Source: Telopea speciosissima
Lineage: Eukaryota; Streptophyta; Magnoliopsida; Proteales; Proteaceae
Assembly (NCBI RefSeq): GCF_018873765.1
Contig: NC_057919.1
Coordinates: 19,260,698 to 19,324,697 of the forward strand
Length of the DNA: 64,000 bases
Direction of reading: 5' to 3'
This document shows, one piece after another, positions 33,325-44,354 of the stretch. Position 1 is the first letter of the stretch. Every line of letters begins with the position of its first letter. Both the position numbers and the translations under genes were made by a program. The notes under the pieces were generated by a model. It made no database searches, was not told where the DNA came from, and was given only the letters and a program-made list of their open reading frames with translations.

Positions 33325-34137
33325 TAAGGATGTCAAATTGGAATAAAAAATCGAAATCGGATCCGGATCAAATAACTGGAATCGAATCGAACCGAACTGA
33401 ATATCATTTTGTTACAATCCGGAACCAAAAAACAAAACCAATACAGGATTTGGTTATTTTCTAGATCTAACATAGGAACCGATGGTTAGAACCAAATCTA
33501 AATCGAATTTGGGTACCAATGCATTATTCTTTCACAAGGCACCGTGAGATTACGTCTCTGCCCCTGGGTATATACACAGACATGCTCACCCATTGGCCCA
33601 GACGCTTGGGTAGAAACTATGCGATCAAGTAATATATTGGAAAAAAAAGAATTTTGTTTGTGAGTGTGGCCTACGCCAGCTCCCTAATAGAAAACTACTT
33701 CCCAATAAATTAATATAGTATAATACTAAAATATTATCATATATTAATATATTATTACAATTATATATTATATTATATATTTTAATAGTATTAGTATTAG
33801 ATTTTATAAAATTACTATATTATAGTATTACATATTAAGTAACCAAGTACAGGAACCGAATTTGGGAACCGTATAAGTTTGAGTACCGATTCACGGTTTC
33901 AAGTGTTCGAAATAGCCTCTCTGGAAATAAGGGTAAGGCTGCGTACATTTAATCTTCCTCAAACCCTACTAAACACAAGAGCCTTGTGCACTGGATACGG
34001 CCTTTTTTTTATAAGTTTAAGTACCAAATTTCAGAACTAAGGCGAGATTTGGTCTGGATTTGGATTACACAGTAATTCTCTCTAAAATCGAGCCAAAATC
34101 GAACCAAGTATCCAATTCGGACCGATATACACCCTTA
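33325..34137. mobile_element. Non-autonomous hAT element, TAAGGGTGTCAA family, 813 bp
   Basis: Starts TAAGGATGTCAAATTGG, ends ATACACCCTTA, with a perfect 8-bp target duplication ACTGCATC (33317-33324 and 34138-34145). It contains a SINE-like module at about 33908-34010 and an AT-rich centre with TATTAATATA runs. Confidence 0.85.
33908..34010 (+). repeat. SINE-like 3' module inside the hAT element
   Basis: AAATAGCCTCTCTGGAAATA, GGTAAGGCTGCGTACAT and GAGCCTTGTGCACTGGATAC followed by poly-T resemble the 3' part of dispersed plant SINEs. The same module recurs at 38965-39045 in another hAT element. Confidence 0.55.
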
Positions 34138-34209
34138 ACTGCATCTGCAAGTGCACTACATTTGTTTTCTTTGAACTTTCTGCATTAAGTACTAACACGT
34201 GCGCCTCGT

Positions 34210-34822
34210 AGAGTTGGCAAAAGAGAGAGAGAGGTGGCATCCTTCTCAGAGCAATCACAACAGCTAAAGAAGCAGTCCACCACTTTCATTTTCCCATCCA
34301 AAGGCCTACAAGACTAATCAGATGGAGACAACCTCTACCTCCTTTATACAAATTTAATATAGATGGCGCAAGCAAGGGCAACCCTGGGAGCGCAGGTATA
34401 GGAGGGGTTTGTTGGGCTGACTCTGCACAATTTATCTGTGCCTTTTCGGAGGGCATTGATTGGAATTATGCCTTAGTAGCTGAAGCACTTGCAACCAGGA
34501 AAGCACTGACTATGGCACGTCAGTTCAATCTGACAAACATTATTCTTGAGAGCGATAATCTCCTTCTCGTTAATCTTCTCAACGGGATCACTACTGATGC
34601 GCCATGGAGGATTACCAACATCATTTCTGATTGTCGTTCCCTTTTCTCTTTTTTCTCTGTTCTTCAATTTGAACATGTCTTTTGTGAAGCCAATAGCATG
34701 GCTGACTCGCTTGCCACTAAGGCGGCTGATTCTCAGCAGTCCATGTGTTGGCTGTCCATCCCGCCCCCCTTTATTTCCCCTCTTTTGTTTGCTGATGCCT
34801 CGGGAACGTCGTTCCCTCGTTA
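34210..34822 (+). pseudogene. LINE 3' fragment with complete RNase H domain
   Basis: An open frame without an N-terminal Met runs from about 34210 to the stop at 34821-34823. It covers a linker (WRQPLPPLYKFN) and a full RNase H fold. All four acidic residues are visible: D in NIDGASKGNPG, E in LVAEALATRKAL, D in ESDNLLLV and D in SMADSLATKA. An A-rich tail follows at 34840-34850. AACACGT at about 34195 and 34849 may be the target duplication of a 5'-truncated insertion. No RT domain is present, so this is a relic. Confidence 0.75.
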
Positions 34823-34998
34823 ATGTAATGCTTTTATCAAAAAAAAAAACACGTAAAGCTGTAAACGTACAGCTTGGCGCTTGCCCCCACTCAAACCATG
34901 CATTTACTTGATTAATTGGATCACCCTGCTCTCTTTTTTTACTAAGAAAAAAGATTTCTGTCTGGCGGCATAGCCTATGCTACCGCTTCTTTTTGTTC

Positions 34999-35805
34999 CA
35001 CGGTTTTAAGTATTGGTATCGTATCATCCATATCAGTTTTGCTAGTTGCCAATATCGTATCGCTAGCACAATACGGACAAAGGGTAAAATGATTAAAATT
35101 AAAAAAAAACTCATTTTTTAAGAAAATTTAGGGGTATTTTTATCCGATACAACCGATCCAAGTTGATACCATATCGGTATCATATCAGTTTTGTAGGTCA
35201 TTGATACCTGTTCTGATACCGTGCACTAAAAGTAGGGCTGCAACAGGGTCGGGTTGGACCGGGCTTTATAGAACCCTAGCCCAACCCTAAGTCCCCTTAG
35301 CTGGGCCCAGGCCCGACCCGACCCGACCCTGACTCAGGGCCAGAAAAATCCAACCCTGACCCGCCCTCAGGGTCGGGTCGGGCCGACCCTGATTGGCCCT
35401 GATCATGGGGAGGGGGAAAGAAATGCATGGGCTGGAATGGGCTGGGAAGAACATTATTAATTTTACATAAAATAACAATATAATAAATTATATTATAACA
35501 CTTATTGTCTTCATATATAATATATTATATAAAGAAATGTGGGTGAAATTTAAAGTTTATAATGTATAAATTTTGTCAATATATATTTTATAGTATAACT
35601 TAAATTAGGGTCGGATCGGGCCGGACCAAGCTTAGCTCGAGGCCTCAACCCTAACCCGACCCGACCCTAACTCAGGGTCAAAAATTTCTAGCCCTGACCC
35701 GTCCTCAGGGCCAAATATCTCAGCCCAAACCCTGTTCAGGTTCAGGGCGGGCCAGGGCGGGTTCGGGCCAACAGGGTCAAACTTGCACCCCTAACTAAAA
35801 GCATG
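34999..35805. mobile_element. hAT miniature element, CATGG family, copy 2, split by a nested hAT
   Basis: It starts CACGGTTTTAAGTATTGG and would end GTGCACTAAAAGCATG, but a 561-bp hAT element (35233-35793) is inserted in the terminus. Flanks TTTTGTTC and CTCTATTC differ only by transitions. Confidence 0.65.
35233..35793. mobile_element. Nested hAT element, TAGGGCTGCAAC ends, 561 bp
   Basis: Ends TAGGGCTGCAAC and TTGCACCCCTA, with a perfect 8-bp target duplication ACTAAAAG (35225-35232 and 35794-35801). The interior repeats GGGTCGGGT and CCTGACCCG. A related, degraded copy occupies about 39756-40054. Confidence 0.85.
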
Positions 35806-36513
35806 CTCTATTCTTTTTGAAGTGATCATCTTTATCTATGTCCTCTTAATGATTCTTTTTAAGGATAGTCATTGGATGTTTTCTACCGATGTAGACCTTT
35901 TTTTTTCTTGGTAAACATGGAGGCTATTTTTAAAGAGAGAAAACAATCTCATAAATTAATTTTGTAGATTTATAAGGAGATTACGTAGATGGTCCTATGA
36001 AGGTTTGTGTCCGTTGCAAGCAGGACTCTTTGGCCAATTTCCATTCCCTGATTATCTGAGTTATGTGATTCGGATTCCATGCACTGGTCATGCGTTAAGA
36101 TATAGACTTATGAACTTATCTTTATCTCCAAAAAAAAAATTCTATGAAGCATCACATGGCAGGTTCGATGGGTCCCTAATTTTGTTCATTAGTATATCCC
36201 AAGGTCTTTTATTTCTAGAGTTTCATACTTATAAATCGAGTTTTAGATTGAAAAAAATAAGAAATGAAAAATATAAACTTAGAAAATCTAATGAAAATTT
36301 GACTTTAGGATAATGGACAGCTGAAAATGCAAGAGAAAGTTTCAATACAGACAAGATTAATGATTGAATTTGAGTAGCCAGAGGAAAGATGAGAGCAGTT
36401 TTGATCCGGTTCCATGCTTTATTATATACCTCCTAATGGGGACCCTCACCTCTCGGAGGCCATTCAAAGTTGGAGTTTCATTCTTTTTGAAGATAAGAAT
36501 AGAAGAAAGGAGG
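35806..36513. other. Intergenic, no gene seen
   Basis: No bounded repeat or conserved protein. Confidence 0.35.
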
Positions 36514-36521
36514 TTCTAGGC

Positions 36522-36769
36522 ACGGTTTGAGATATCGGTATTGGATCGGCTGATACTGCATGGTTTTGAAAGTGATCGACATCGATACCTGGATGTTAAC
36601 GTATCAATGAAACAATACAAATAAGGGATAAAATGATCAAAAACCTGTTTTTTAAGGAAACCCAAGGTAAAATTGTCCAATATGACCAATTTGTACCGAT
36701 ACCGTATCAATACTGTATCAATTTTGAAGGTGATTGATACCCGAGTCGATACTGTGCACTAAAACCATG
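36522..36769. mobile_element. hAT miniature element, CATGG family, copy 3
   Basis: 248 bp from CACGGTTTGAGATATCGG to GTGCACTAAAACCATG. Flanks GTTCTAGG (36514-36521) and GTTCTTGG (36770-36777) match at 7 of 8. Confidence 0.8.
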
Positions 36770-36777
36770 GTTCTTGG

Positions 36778-37145
36778 GCTTGCCTCTTTTATTTGTTGGA
36801 CTCTCTGCACAACCCGAAACGACAGTGAGATCAGTCATCTTATTGTTGAATCGGACAACAAAAGGGTCATCACATATATTTTGGATACAAGTCAGTCACC
36901 TCCTCGGCTCCTCTGTTCTTGACTACTGTCATCCATGACTTTACTTTTCTATTGATTAGGTTTGAGAAATGAATGTTCATTTGTATTTCGAGGGATGCTT
37001 ACTCAATAGCTCATGCTCTTACCCAGAAGGCTCTATCTTTGACATGTAAGATAGATTGATCGAACTCTACTCCTTGGCTTCAGGATTTTTGTATAAATGA
37101 AGCCTTATGTTATCCATGTCAACCTCATCAATAAATCCTCATTTT
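36778..37145 (+). pseudogene. LINE RNase H remnant
   Basis: Broken frames contain ISHLIVESDNKRVITYIL, then SRDAYSIAHALTQKALSLT and LQDFCINEALCYP, the C-terminal half of a LINE RNase H. It ends near ATCAATAAATCC and an A-rich stretch at 37128-37155. Confidence 0.65.
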
Positions 37146-37216
37146 ACCCAAAAAGAATTAACGATTATTTTGATTCATAAATCCATGATTTACTAAAGGA
37201 TCAAGTGCATGAGTGA

Positions 37217-37996
37217 TAAGGGTGTCAATTTGGGCCAAAACTACCTCGCTAGGAATAGGAATTGACCCACACAATAGCTTATTGGTATGATTCTGGATCT
37301 ACCGATAAGTTAGTGATCCAGTTTGGGATTTACCAATTAAGTTATCGGTCTCCTAACGATTCCAAAATTGATAGACCAATTAGGATCCGTTGGAACTGAA
37401 ACTAGTCGAAACAAATCAAATTCACATCCTAACCTATATATCATATAATTCTTAATTAGACTTAATGTCATGAAAGTTAAGGTCAAACTCTTTATTGTTT
37501 AACCTTTCATTTTGACTGGTACCACTTGTCTCATATGCTATTTTACCAAAGATTTGATTGTCAATTTAAATGTCCATTTGAGAATGTTAACTTAAGAACA
37601 TACCTCAACTAAAATGATCCTAACTTATGAGGGTGATGGTGTTCCTACTTATTAATTGAATACAAAGCAAGATGTATATGAAATTAATTCCATCATTTGA
37701 GAAGAAAAAAAATGATTGTGGGTTGCATATCTCATATGAATGAAATTAATATCTAATTGTATTATTATTAAATAAAGGTAACATTGTTAGAGTTTTTTTT
37801 AATTAATTTTGGACTCCTTGGAACCGTTTGGAAACCAGAATCGAAATCAATTTTGGCCTACCCATTAGTTAATGATCTTGAATCTTAAATTTGGAATCAA
37901 TTAGCTTATCGGTTTAGTTCCGACCTTAACCCCTCAATATCAGAATCGTTAAGAAATCATACCGATAACTCAGAACCAGATCAATTGACACCCTTA
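37217..37996. mobile_element. Non-autonomous hAT element, TAAGGGTGTCAA family, 780 bp
   Basis: Ends TAAGGGTGTCAATTTGG and AATTGACACCCTTA. A clear 8-bp duplication is not preserved (4 of 8). The interior layout resembles the 6604 copy (ATCTCATATGAATGAAATTA, TTAATGATCTTGAATCTTA). Confidence 0.6.
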
Positions 37997-38756
37997 TTGA
38001 CCAATTTGGTTGATGTTTTTCAAATAGAGTGGCTCCCAAGAGGTCATGGGAATATGGGATCGACTCTCTTGTCTTCACCTCCTCCAGTCCTCTCTTCCTC
38101 CTCCCTTCTCTCAATTCTTCACCTCCTCCATTGATCAATTAGGTAATATAGTCTAAAAAAGAACAAAAGGAAATCCATTCCCAGGGCGATGGGACCCACT
38201 GTTATATAACGTTATTTGTGTTGGGGTGTATAAATATGTATAAATGGAAAGTAAGATCAAGCCTAAATGTCTTATCAAAAATAAATAAATAAAAAAATAA
38301 AGCCTAGATGGGATGGAAAAAGGGAATAATGCAGGGCATGGAAGTCCTGTACTTCTTGTCTTACACTTCCTGCGGTGATTTTATTATTAGAATAAAAAAT
38401 TAAATAAAAAAATAATAATCCAAATAAAATTTGAAATTAAAGTTCCCATTTATTATAGTTAGCCATGAGCGAGGTCTAAGGATTGAAAGTGTGTATAATG
38501 AATGGACTTTCGCTGCCCCAAAACACGTGAACCCATGTGGGGGATTTAGAGAGAGAGGTTTTCGTTTTCCTACCTCTTTCCTGATCGTTTACTTGGGCCG
38601 TGTTTGGCATCCATTCTAGACTTTTAGATCGAATTTGTATTCCTGAATGATAAAAATAGTTTTACTTACTTTCTACGTATACTATTTCCTTGTTTGGGTC
38701 TTTATTATTGATATATGGATTTTGAGCTGTTTTTCTATCCCTTACACAGTTACACC

Positions 38757-39585
38757 TAAGGGTGTCAATTTATAATCAAAATTTAATGCCGATATCGAAA
38801 CCAATTGTTTAAAATCGTATCAAATCAAAAAAGATTCGATACAGTTTTAATACAAAAAAATAGAATCTTTCTTATTTCGGTATGATATCTGTTTTTAAGG
38901 CAGAATCATTTGATATGTATCGAATCGAACCAAATTATATAACATTAAGTATATAACCCGTAAAGTGCTAGAAACAGAGGTAAGACTGCGTACATCTGAC
39001 CCTCCCCAGACCCTGCTAAACGCGGGAGCCTTGTGCACTGAATAACCATTCTAAATTTCTGTTAGCTTGAAATATTAAACTCATGGAGTTGGTGTTTAGT
39101 TCATATCATCAAGTTTGTGTCATGACTTTCAACTAAGGAGTAAAGACCTTGATGATGGAGAAGAGACAAACAGACTACATCTCCATCTACATTTTGTATT
39201 GGGTCTCTTTCAAAGCCAGTGTGTAACAACCCAACAATTGCGGATAATGTATTCTGTCATTTTGTCTTCAAGAATCAAATATTTCAAGGGACTCCTTTGT
39301 TATCTTGTATCTTAATTAGCAGTTGCATCCATCGCAAGGTTTGAGGAATCCTTCGTACTTGATATCTAGGTTCTAGCTGATTGTGATCTAATACCGATTG
39401 ATTCAAACTGAATCGCTATCCATACAGAATAAAAAATTGAATCGAAATCGTACCGAGTCGATACAGTATTGGTATTAAAAATATATTTTTTATTTGGTAC
39501 AGTACAATTTTAGTATCTACATTCTGTCTCTGTACTGAACCAAAACTGTACCAAATTTCTGAAACTGTACCAGTTGACACCCTTA
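38757..39585. mobile_element. Non-autonomous hAT element, TAAGGGTGTCAA family, 829 bp
   Basis: Ends TAAGGGTGTCAATTT and AGTTGACACCCTTA. Target duplication not recognisable. Contains the SINE-like module GGTAAGACTGCGTACATC ... GAGCCTTGTGCACTG (about 38965-39045). Confidence 0.55.
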
Positions 39586-39755
39586 CTCTTTTCCTCGAGG
39601 CTCCGGAGCTTCAATATGTAATCAGTGCCAAGTTGGGTTGGTTCAGTTCAATGTTAAATCTTGAATAGGACCAAGGTCTCAAGGCCCGCTTGGCCAAAGT
39701 TTCTCGTACTCCAAATTACTAAACAACAAGAATAGGCTCCAAAGCTAAGTTGATC

Positions 39756-40054
39756 AACCGCAACAGGTCGGGTTGGGCCGGGCCTTTTAAAACTCCAGCC
39801 CAATCTTGAGTCCCTTTAGTTGGGCCCAGGCCCGACTTGGCCCTGACTCAGGGTCAGAAAAATCCAACCCTGACCCGCCCTTAGGGTCGGACCAGGCTGA
39901 CCCTAATTGGCCTTGACCATGGGGGGAAGGGAGATGGATGGGCTGGCCAACCTTTACACGGCCCAGCCCTGACTTAGGGCCTGGGTATCTCAACCCAGGC
40001 CTTGTTCAAGTTCAGGGTGGGCTTAGGCCGTCAGGGCCAAACTTGCACCCCTAA
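39756..40054. mobile_element. Degraded relative of the TAGGGCTGCAAC hAT element
   Basis: It shares GCAACAGGTCGGGTTGGGCC at the left and AACTTGCACCCCTA at the right with the 35233 element, but is about half as long and lacks a clear duplication. Confidence 0.5.
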
Positions 40055-41439
40055 ATCATTATATATGTTAGTTGACCTAGAAATTGCAAGGTTGGCCTAA
40101 ACAAGTCCGGACGGACCCAGCCCAGAAATTACAGGCCAAAGATTTTAAAAAATAAGTTTCTTTGGAGATATGCTTATAATTCTATGGCAATAAATCTCAA
40201 AAGGTTACTCCAAGCCCAATATGGGCCTATCTGCAAGTCTGATGAGGAATTTATTATATCTCATCCTTTATTAGATCTAGAAAACACACAATAGGAGCTA
40301 TCTATAATCTGGACTTCTTGGCTGCAAAGTGCACTTTCTGTAGAGGTTTCTTTGCCTTAAATAACCGCTTGAGCCCATCCCAATCCAAGAAATCCAGAGC
40401 CCTACTACTATGGGCCTAATAAATTTTGGTTGGGTTGGGCCATTGCCCATTGGGGGAGGCATCTCTCAACCACATATATTCTATGGGAAAAATAACTCTC
40501 ATAGTGTCACTTCTCTCAAACCTCTTTCTCCTCATTCAAACATCGGGTCCCTCTTCTCCAAGGTTATAGGCATAGGTATGCGCCCATATCAAGCATAAAT
40601 TACAAAACTTGATTCACTTTTTAAGGTACTGGCGACATTGATATAGTTCTAATACATACCTTGATTTATTATTTTCTCTCTCTTGTTACTATTGACTTAG
40701 CGTGTAAGATGGCAATATAAGTGACCAGCGTATAAATCACCCTCACATAGACTATTTATCTTTCACGTGGAAGTTTTATCAACAGTATATTGTTCATTTA
40801 ATGTTTAATCATGGTATAACTTTCAATTCAATGCAACTTTACAAATTGTAGGCACCAAGGGAAATTGCACCCTAACCCTAAGGGATCTCCTTCCATCCCC
40901 GATTTCGATGGATATGGGGGGTGGGTATTGTACTTGGGAAAGAGTGGGGAATGGATTATTGTAAAATACAAATAAAAAATTGAAAAAAAAATTTGTATAT
41001 CGAGAAAATTTTAATGTAAAACATCATAGAGAAAAAAAACATTGTCTTATCTTAGAGGCTGATTCACAAGAATCTAATGCATAATCTGATGCATCTACCG
41101 TCTTAATGAAAGTGATCGATGGCACGACTTAGTTCCACTGATTACTTATGTTTTTCCATTATTTTCAGATTTGCAACGTTATGTTCGGTTCTTGAATTAA
41201 TCACCAACAATCTTGATTTGTCTATGATTCAGATAATTATTTTATGAGGGAGTATTCTTCTGTGTGGGGGAAGTACAGGTGCATCGGTTGATTCAGTGAG
41301 TTGGTACACCTGACAGACTGACACAGTCAAATGTAATCCTTCCTTTAGCCCGTCAGGTGTACCAACTCACTGCACCAACCCAGACCCCATTCACTTGCAT
41401 TTTCTTTCATGTTCACCCGTGAACTGACTCGGTAGCAAC
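40055..41439. other. Intergenic, no gene; one palindrome
   Basis: No gene was found. A foldback at about 41286-41380 has arms TGAGTTGGTACACCTGAC and GTCAGGTGTACCAACTCA. Confidence 0.4.
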
Positions 41440-41903
41440 CGATGATCAACTGGGGTCAGTAGCTAGGATCATGAGTTTGAGTGAGTGACCCGGCCCTTTG
41501 GACTTTTCGAACATTGCCTGTATAGTGTTGTCAGCTAATAACTTTCATGGGGCAATTACTATCACTATCTTACATTTAGCCTATATTTATTAAAAGTATC
41601 CTACTTTAAACTTTTTTTCTAAAAGTACCCTGCTTTTAAACTTTTACATCTTCTTCTACCCTCATACTTTTAAATACCCAGATTGCCTTTTCTTTTCACC
41701 TAGTAACCTGCTAATCTATTTAACCTATTATTCATCTTCTATTTTTTACTATTTTTGTCAATAAAATAGTAAAAAATAAAAGTACCCACCCACTTCTTCT
41801 CTCTCCTTTTTTTTATTCCATTCGGTTTTTTTTTTCTTCAATTTTTCTATTTAATTAATTTTCTATTCAACATTTCATCCTCATCGTTCTTCTTCGAACA
41901 GAT

Positions 41904-42146
41904 CATGGTTCTAAGTATTGGTATCGTATCACCCATATCGGGCGATACGTACCAGTTTTGCTAGTCACCGATATTGTGCCAATACCGTATCGATAGCATG
42001 GTACGAAAAGGGGGTAAAATGATAAATAAAAAAAAAAAAAACTCACTTTAAAGGGTAAGTTTGCTTGATACAGTTGATCCAGGCCGATACTGTATCGATT
42101 TTGCAGGTTATCGATACCCATTCCGATACCGTGGACTAAAACCATG
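41904..42146. mobile_element. hAT miniature element, CATGG family, copy 4 (left arm of MULE)
   Basis: From CATGGTTCTAAGTATTGG to ACTAAAACCATG, flanked by an 8-bp duplication GAACAGAT on both sides. Confidence 0.85.
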
Positions 42147-42241
42147 GAACAGATGGACTCTCTTCAAAACATCCCACTTCTCTCTCTTCCTCTTTTTATT
42201 CAATTTACTTTTTACTATTTTTTATGAGAGTTTATCTGTTC

Positions 42242-42498
42242 CATGGTTTTAGTGCACGGTATCGGAACGGATATCGATAACCTACAAAATCGATAAGATA
42301 CCGATACGGTATCGGCCTGGATCGACTGTATCAGGCAAAATTACCCTTGAATTTCCTTAAAAAATGAGTTCTTTGACCATTTTACCCCTTGTCATACCAT
42401 GCTTCCGATATAGTATCAGCATGGTATCGGTATTGGTGACTAACAAAATCGGTACATCACCCGATACGGGTGACACGATACCGATACTTAGAACCATG
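42242..42498. mobile_element. hAT miniature element, CATGG family, copy 5 (right arm of MULE)
   Basis: From CATGGTTTTAGTGCACGG to ACTTAGAACCATG, opposite in orientation to copy 4. Flanked by ATCTGTTC and ATCTGTTT, the complement of copy 4's duplication (7 of 8). Confidence 0.8.
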
Positions 42499-43483
42499 AT
42501 CTGTTTGAAGAACGATGAGGATGAAATGTTGAATAAAAAATTAATTACATAGAAAAATTGAAGAAAAAACAACAAAAAAAAACTGAATGGAATAAAAAAC
42601 GGGAGAGAAGAAGTGGGTGGGGGCTTCATTTTTTAGTATTTTAAGGACAAAAATAGTAAAAAGTAGAAGATGAATGGTAGGTTAAATAGATTAGTAAGTT
42701 ACTAGGTGAAAAGGAAGGGTAATTTGGATATTTAAAAATATGAGGGTAGAAGGAGATGTAAAATTTTAAACATAGGGTAGTTATAGAAAAGAAATTTAAG
42801 ATAGAATAGTTTTAATAAATATAGGTTAAGTGTAGGGTAATGATAGTAATTGCCCCAACTTTCATTTGTGACTTTCATTTGTGACCACTCCAAGAAGAAG
42901 GAAGATGGCATTGAGTGTGTATAATTGGGTCTCTTTCTTATTTCACCGAAAGAAAAGAAGGACAACACACACCATAATGGATCGAAAATCTGGAGTTCGA
43001 TCACAAGCATCAAACTCTATAAGGTGGTGGTGGATAAGAAGATAACTGTGTGAGAGAGAGAGAGAGAGTAAAAAAGAAGCTATAAGAAGCGACTGCCTCC
43101 AACTTCACATAATCCATCTGTTATATATATCAAACATTCGATACCCACTATCAGTAGGACCTACGAGTAGTACCTGTACGTTTGAGAACGATGGGTGGGT
43201 GTGGTCCTCCAACTCTCTTTCATCAGGAATGCATCATTCATGGTGTTAGTAATCAGAATCGGATCAGGTGAAGGTGAATCATCCTATACAAATAACAATT
43301 AATGTCCGAGCTTAATCCTGATTCTAGTTGATTCTTGAAAGCAAAAGAGCAAAGTACAACATCCAAGTCAAACAAAAAAAAGGCAAACTTAAGGGGGACC
43401 TCAGCTGATAAAGTCAAAACATGCAATCAAAGATGATACATCCAGAAGATGAGGTGGGTTGGGGTGGGGAAAGGATTCTGTTC

Positions 43484-43632
43484 AGTCATGGCGGGAGCTG
43501 GAACGTCTAGCCCCGCTAAACGACAGTAAAAACAATGGTGGGGTGGTCATTTTATGGGCCTCACATGTGAAATGACCACACCCCCTGTTTTTGGGGTGGT
43601 TTCCAAGCGCTGGACCGCCTAGCTCCCACCAT
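43484..43632. repeat. GC-rich foldback between the MULE and the subtilase gene
   Basis: Arms GGCGGGAGCTGGAACG.../...CTAGCTCCCACC with an inner GGTGGGGTGGTCATTT and AAATGACCACACCCC pair. The inner arms echo the GGGTGGTCATTTCC arms of the 48418 element. Confidence 0.55.
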
Positions 43633-43869
43633 GGCTGGACAAGAGCCAGGTCCGGTGGGGGGAGAGAGATCGAAGAGGGATTGAAGTCCCAACATGTGGT
43701 CACAATGGAGCAACCTTTTACCATTGCACCAAGACCCGCCATCAGGATAGAGTTATACACCACCTACCAATTGAGATATGTCATTGCAGCTGCATATGAG
43801 CCAATAAAATAAAGGGGATGTTCAAGTATATACTCTAACAACCATAGTGAAGTAAGTGAGATAAGAACC

Positions 43870-43895
43870 CAAAAAAAAAAAAAAAAAAAAAAAAG
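43870..43895. repeat. Poly-A tract of about 25 bases
   Basis: A homopolymer run within duplication copy X. Copy Y has a broken A-rich stretch at the matching place (about 50298-50323). Confidence 0.8.
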
Positions 43896-44354
43896 ACATC
43901 ATTTAATTTGTTTAAAACATCAGAGGATATGACTTGTGAAACAACACCAGAAAGAGAGAAGCTTCTCATGAGTTCCATTATCATAATCATCTCAATCACA
44001 TTCAATCAAGTGGAGAAGAATTTTCAGTTTCTTTGTTCACTCATTCATTGAAAAACCATTCAACCGCACGTCTCTTGAGGAGAGAGTCATAGGGTTTGTT
44101 TGTTTGTTTGTTTCCCCAAAGAATAGGAAAACGAAAAAAGCAACTACTCTCTCTCTCTAGTTTTCATAAAACTAAGAACAAAACTAAGAGAACCAGTAAA
44201 ATGGAAGAGTTCAGTGACCAGGTTGATGGTTTTTTATTTCTATTATGGTTACAACAAGCAGAGCAGCTTCAACCTTCATCTTCTGCTAAATGCCTAAATC
44301 TACTTATTCATTCCTTCCCCTTCCCTTCCCAAAGTAAGAAAGAGACATTCTTTC

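Larger units (their letters stand above)
41549..42856. mobile_element. Palindromic Mutator-like element, 1308 bp
   Basis: Ends GGGGCAATTACTATCA and TGATAGTAATTGCCCC are exact complements, within inverted repeats of about 370 bp or more. A perfect 9-bp duplication AACTTTCAT flanks it (41540-41548 and 42857-42865). Each arm holds a copy of the CATGG miniature element. No transposase was found. Confidence 0.88.
41440..44215. repeat. Subtilase flanking duplication, copy X
   Basis: It is homologous, in the same orientation, to 47040-50992. Shared landmarks are CGAACATTGCCTGT (41509/47110), AAGATGGCATTGAGTGT (42902/47189), AACTTCACATAATC (43103/47362) and TCATCAGGAATGCATCAT (43223/47466). Further on are GAGCCAATAAAATAAAGGGG and AACCATTCAACCGCACGTCT (44054/50639). 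Copy X contains the Mutator-like insert 41549-42856, which copy Y lacks. Confidence 0.8.
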
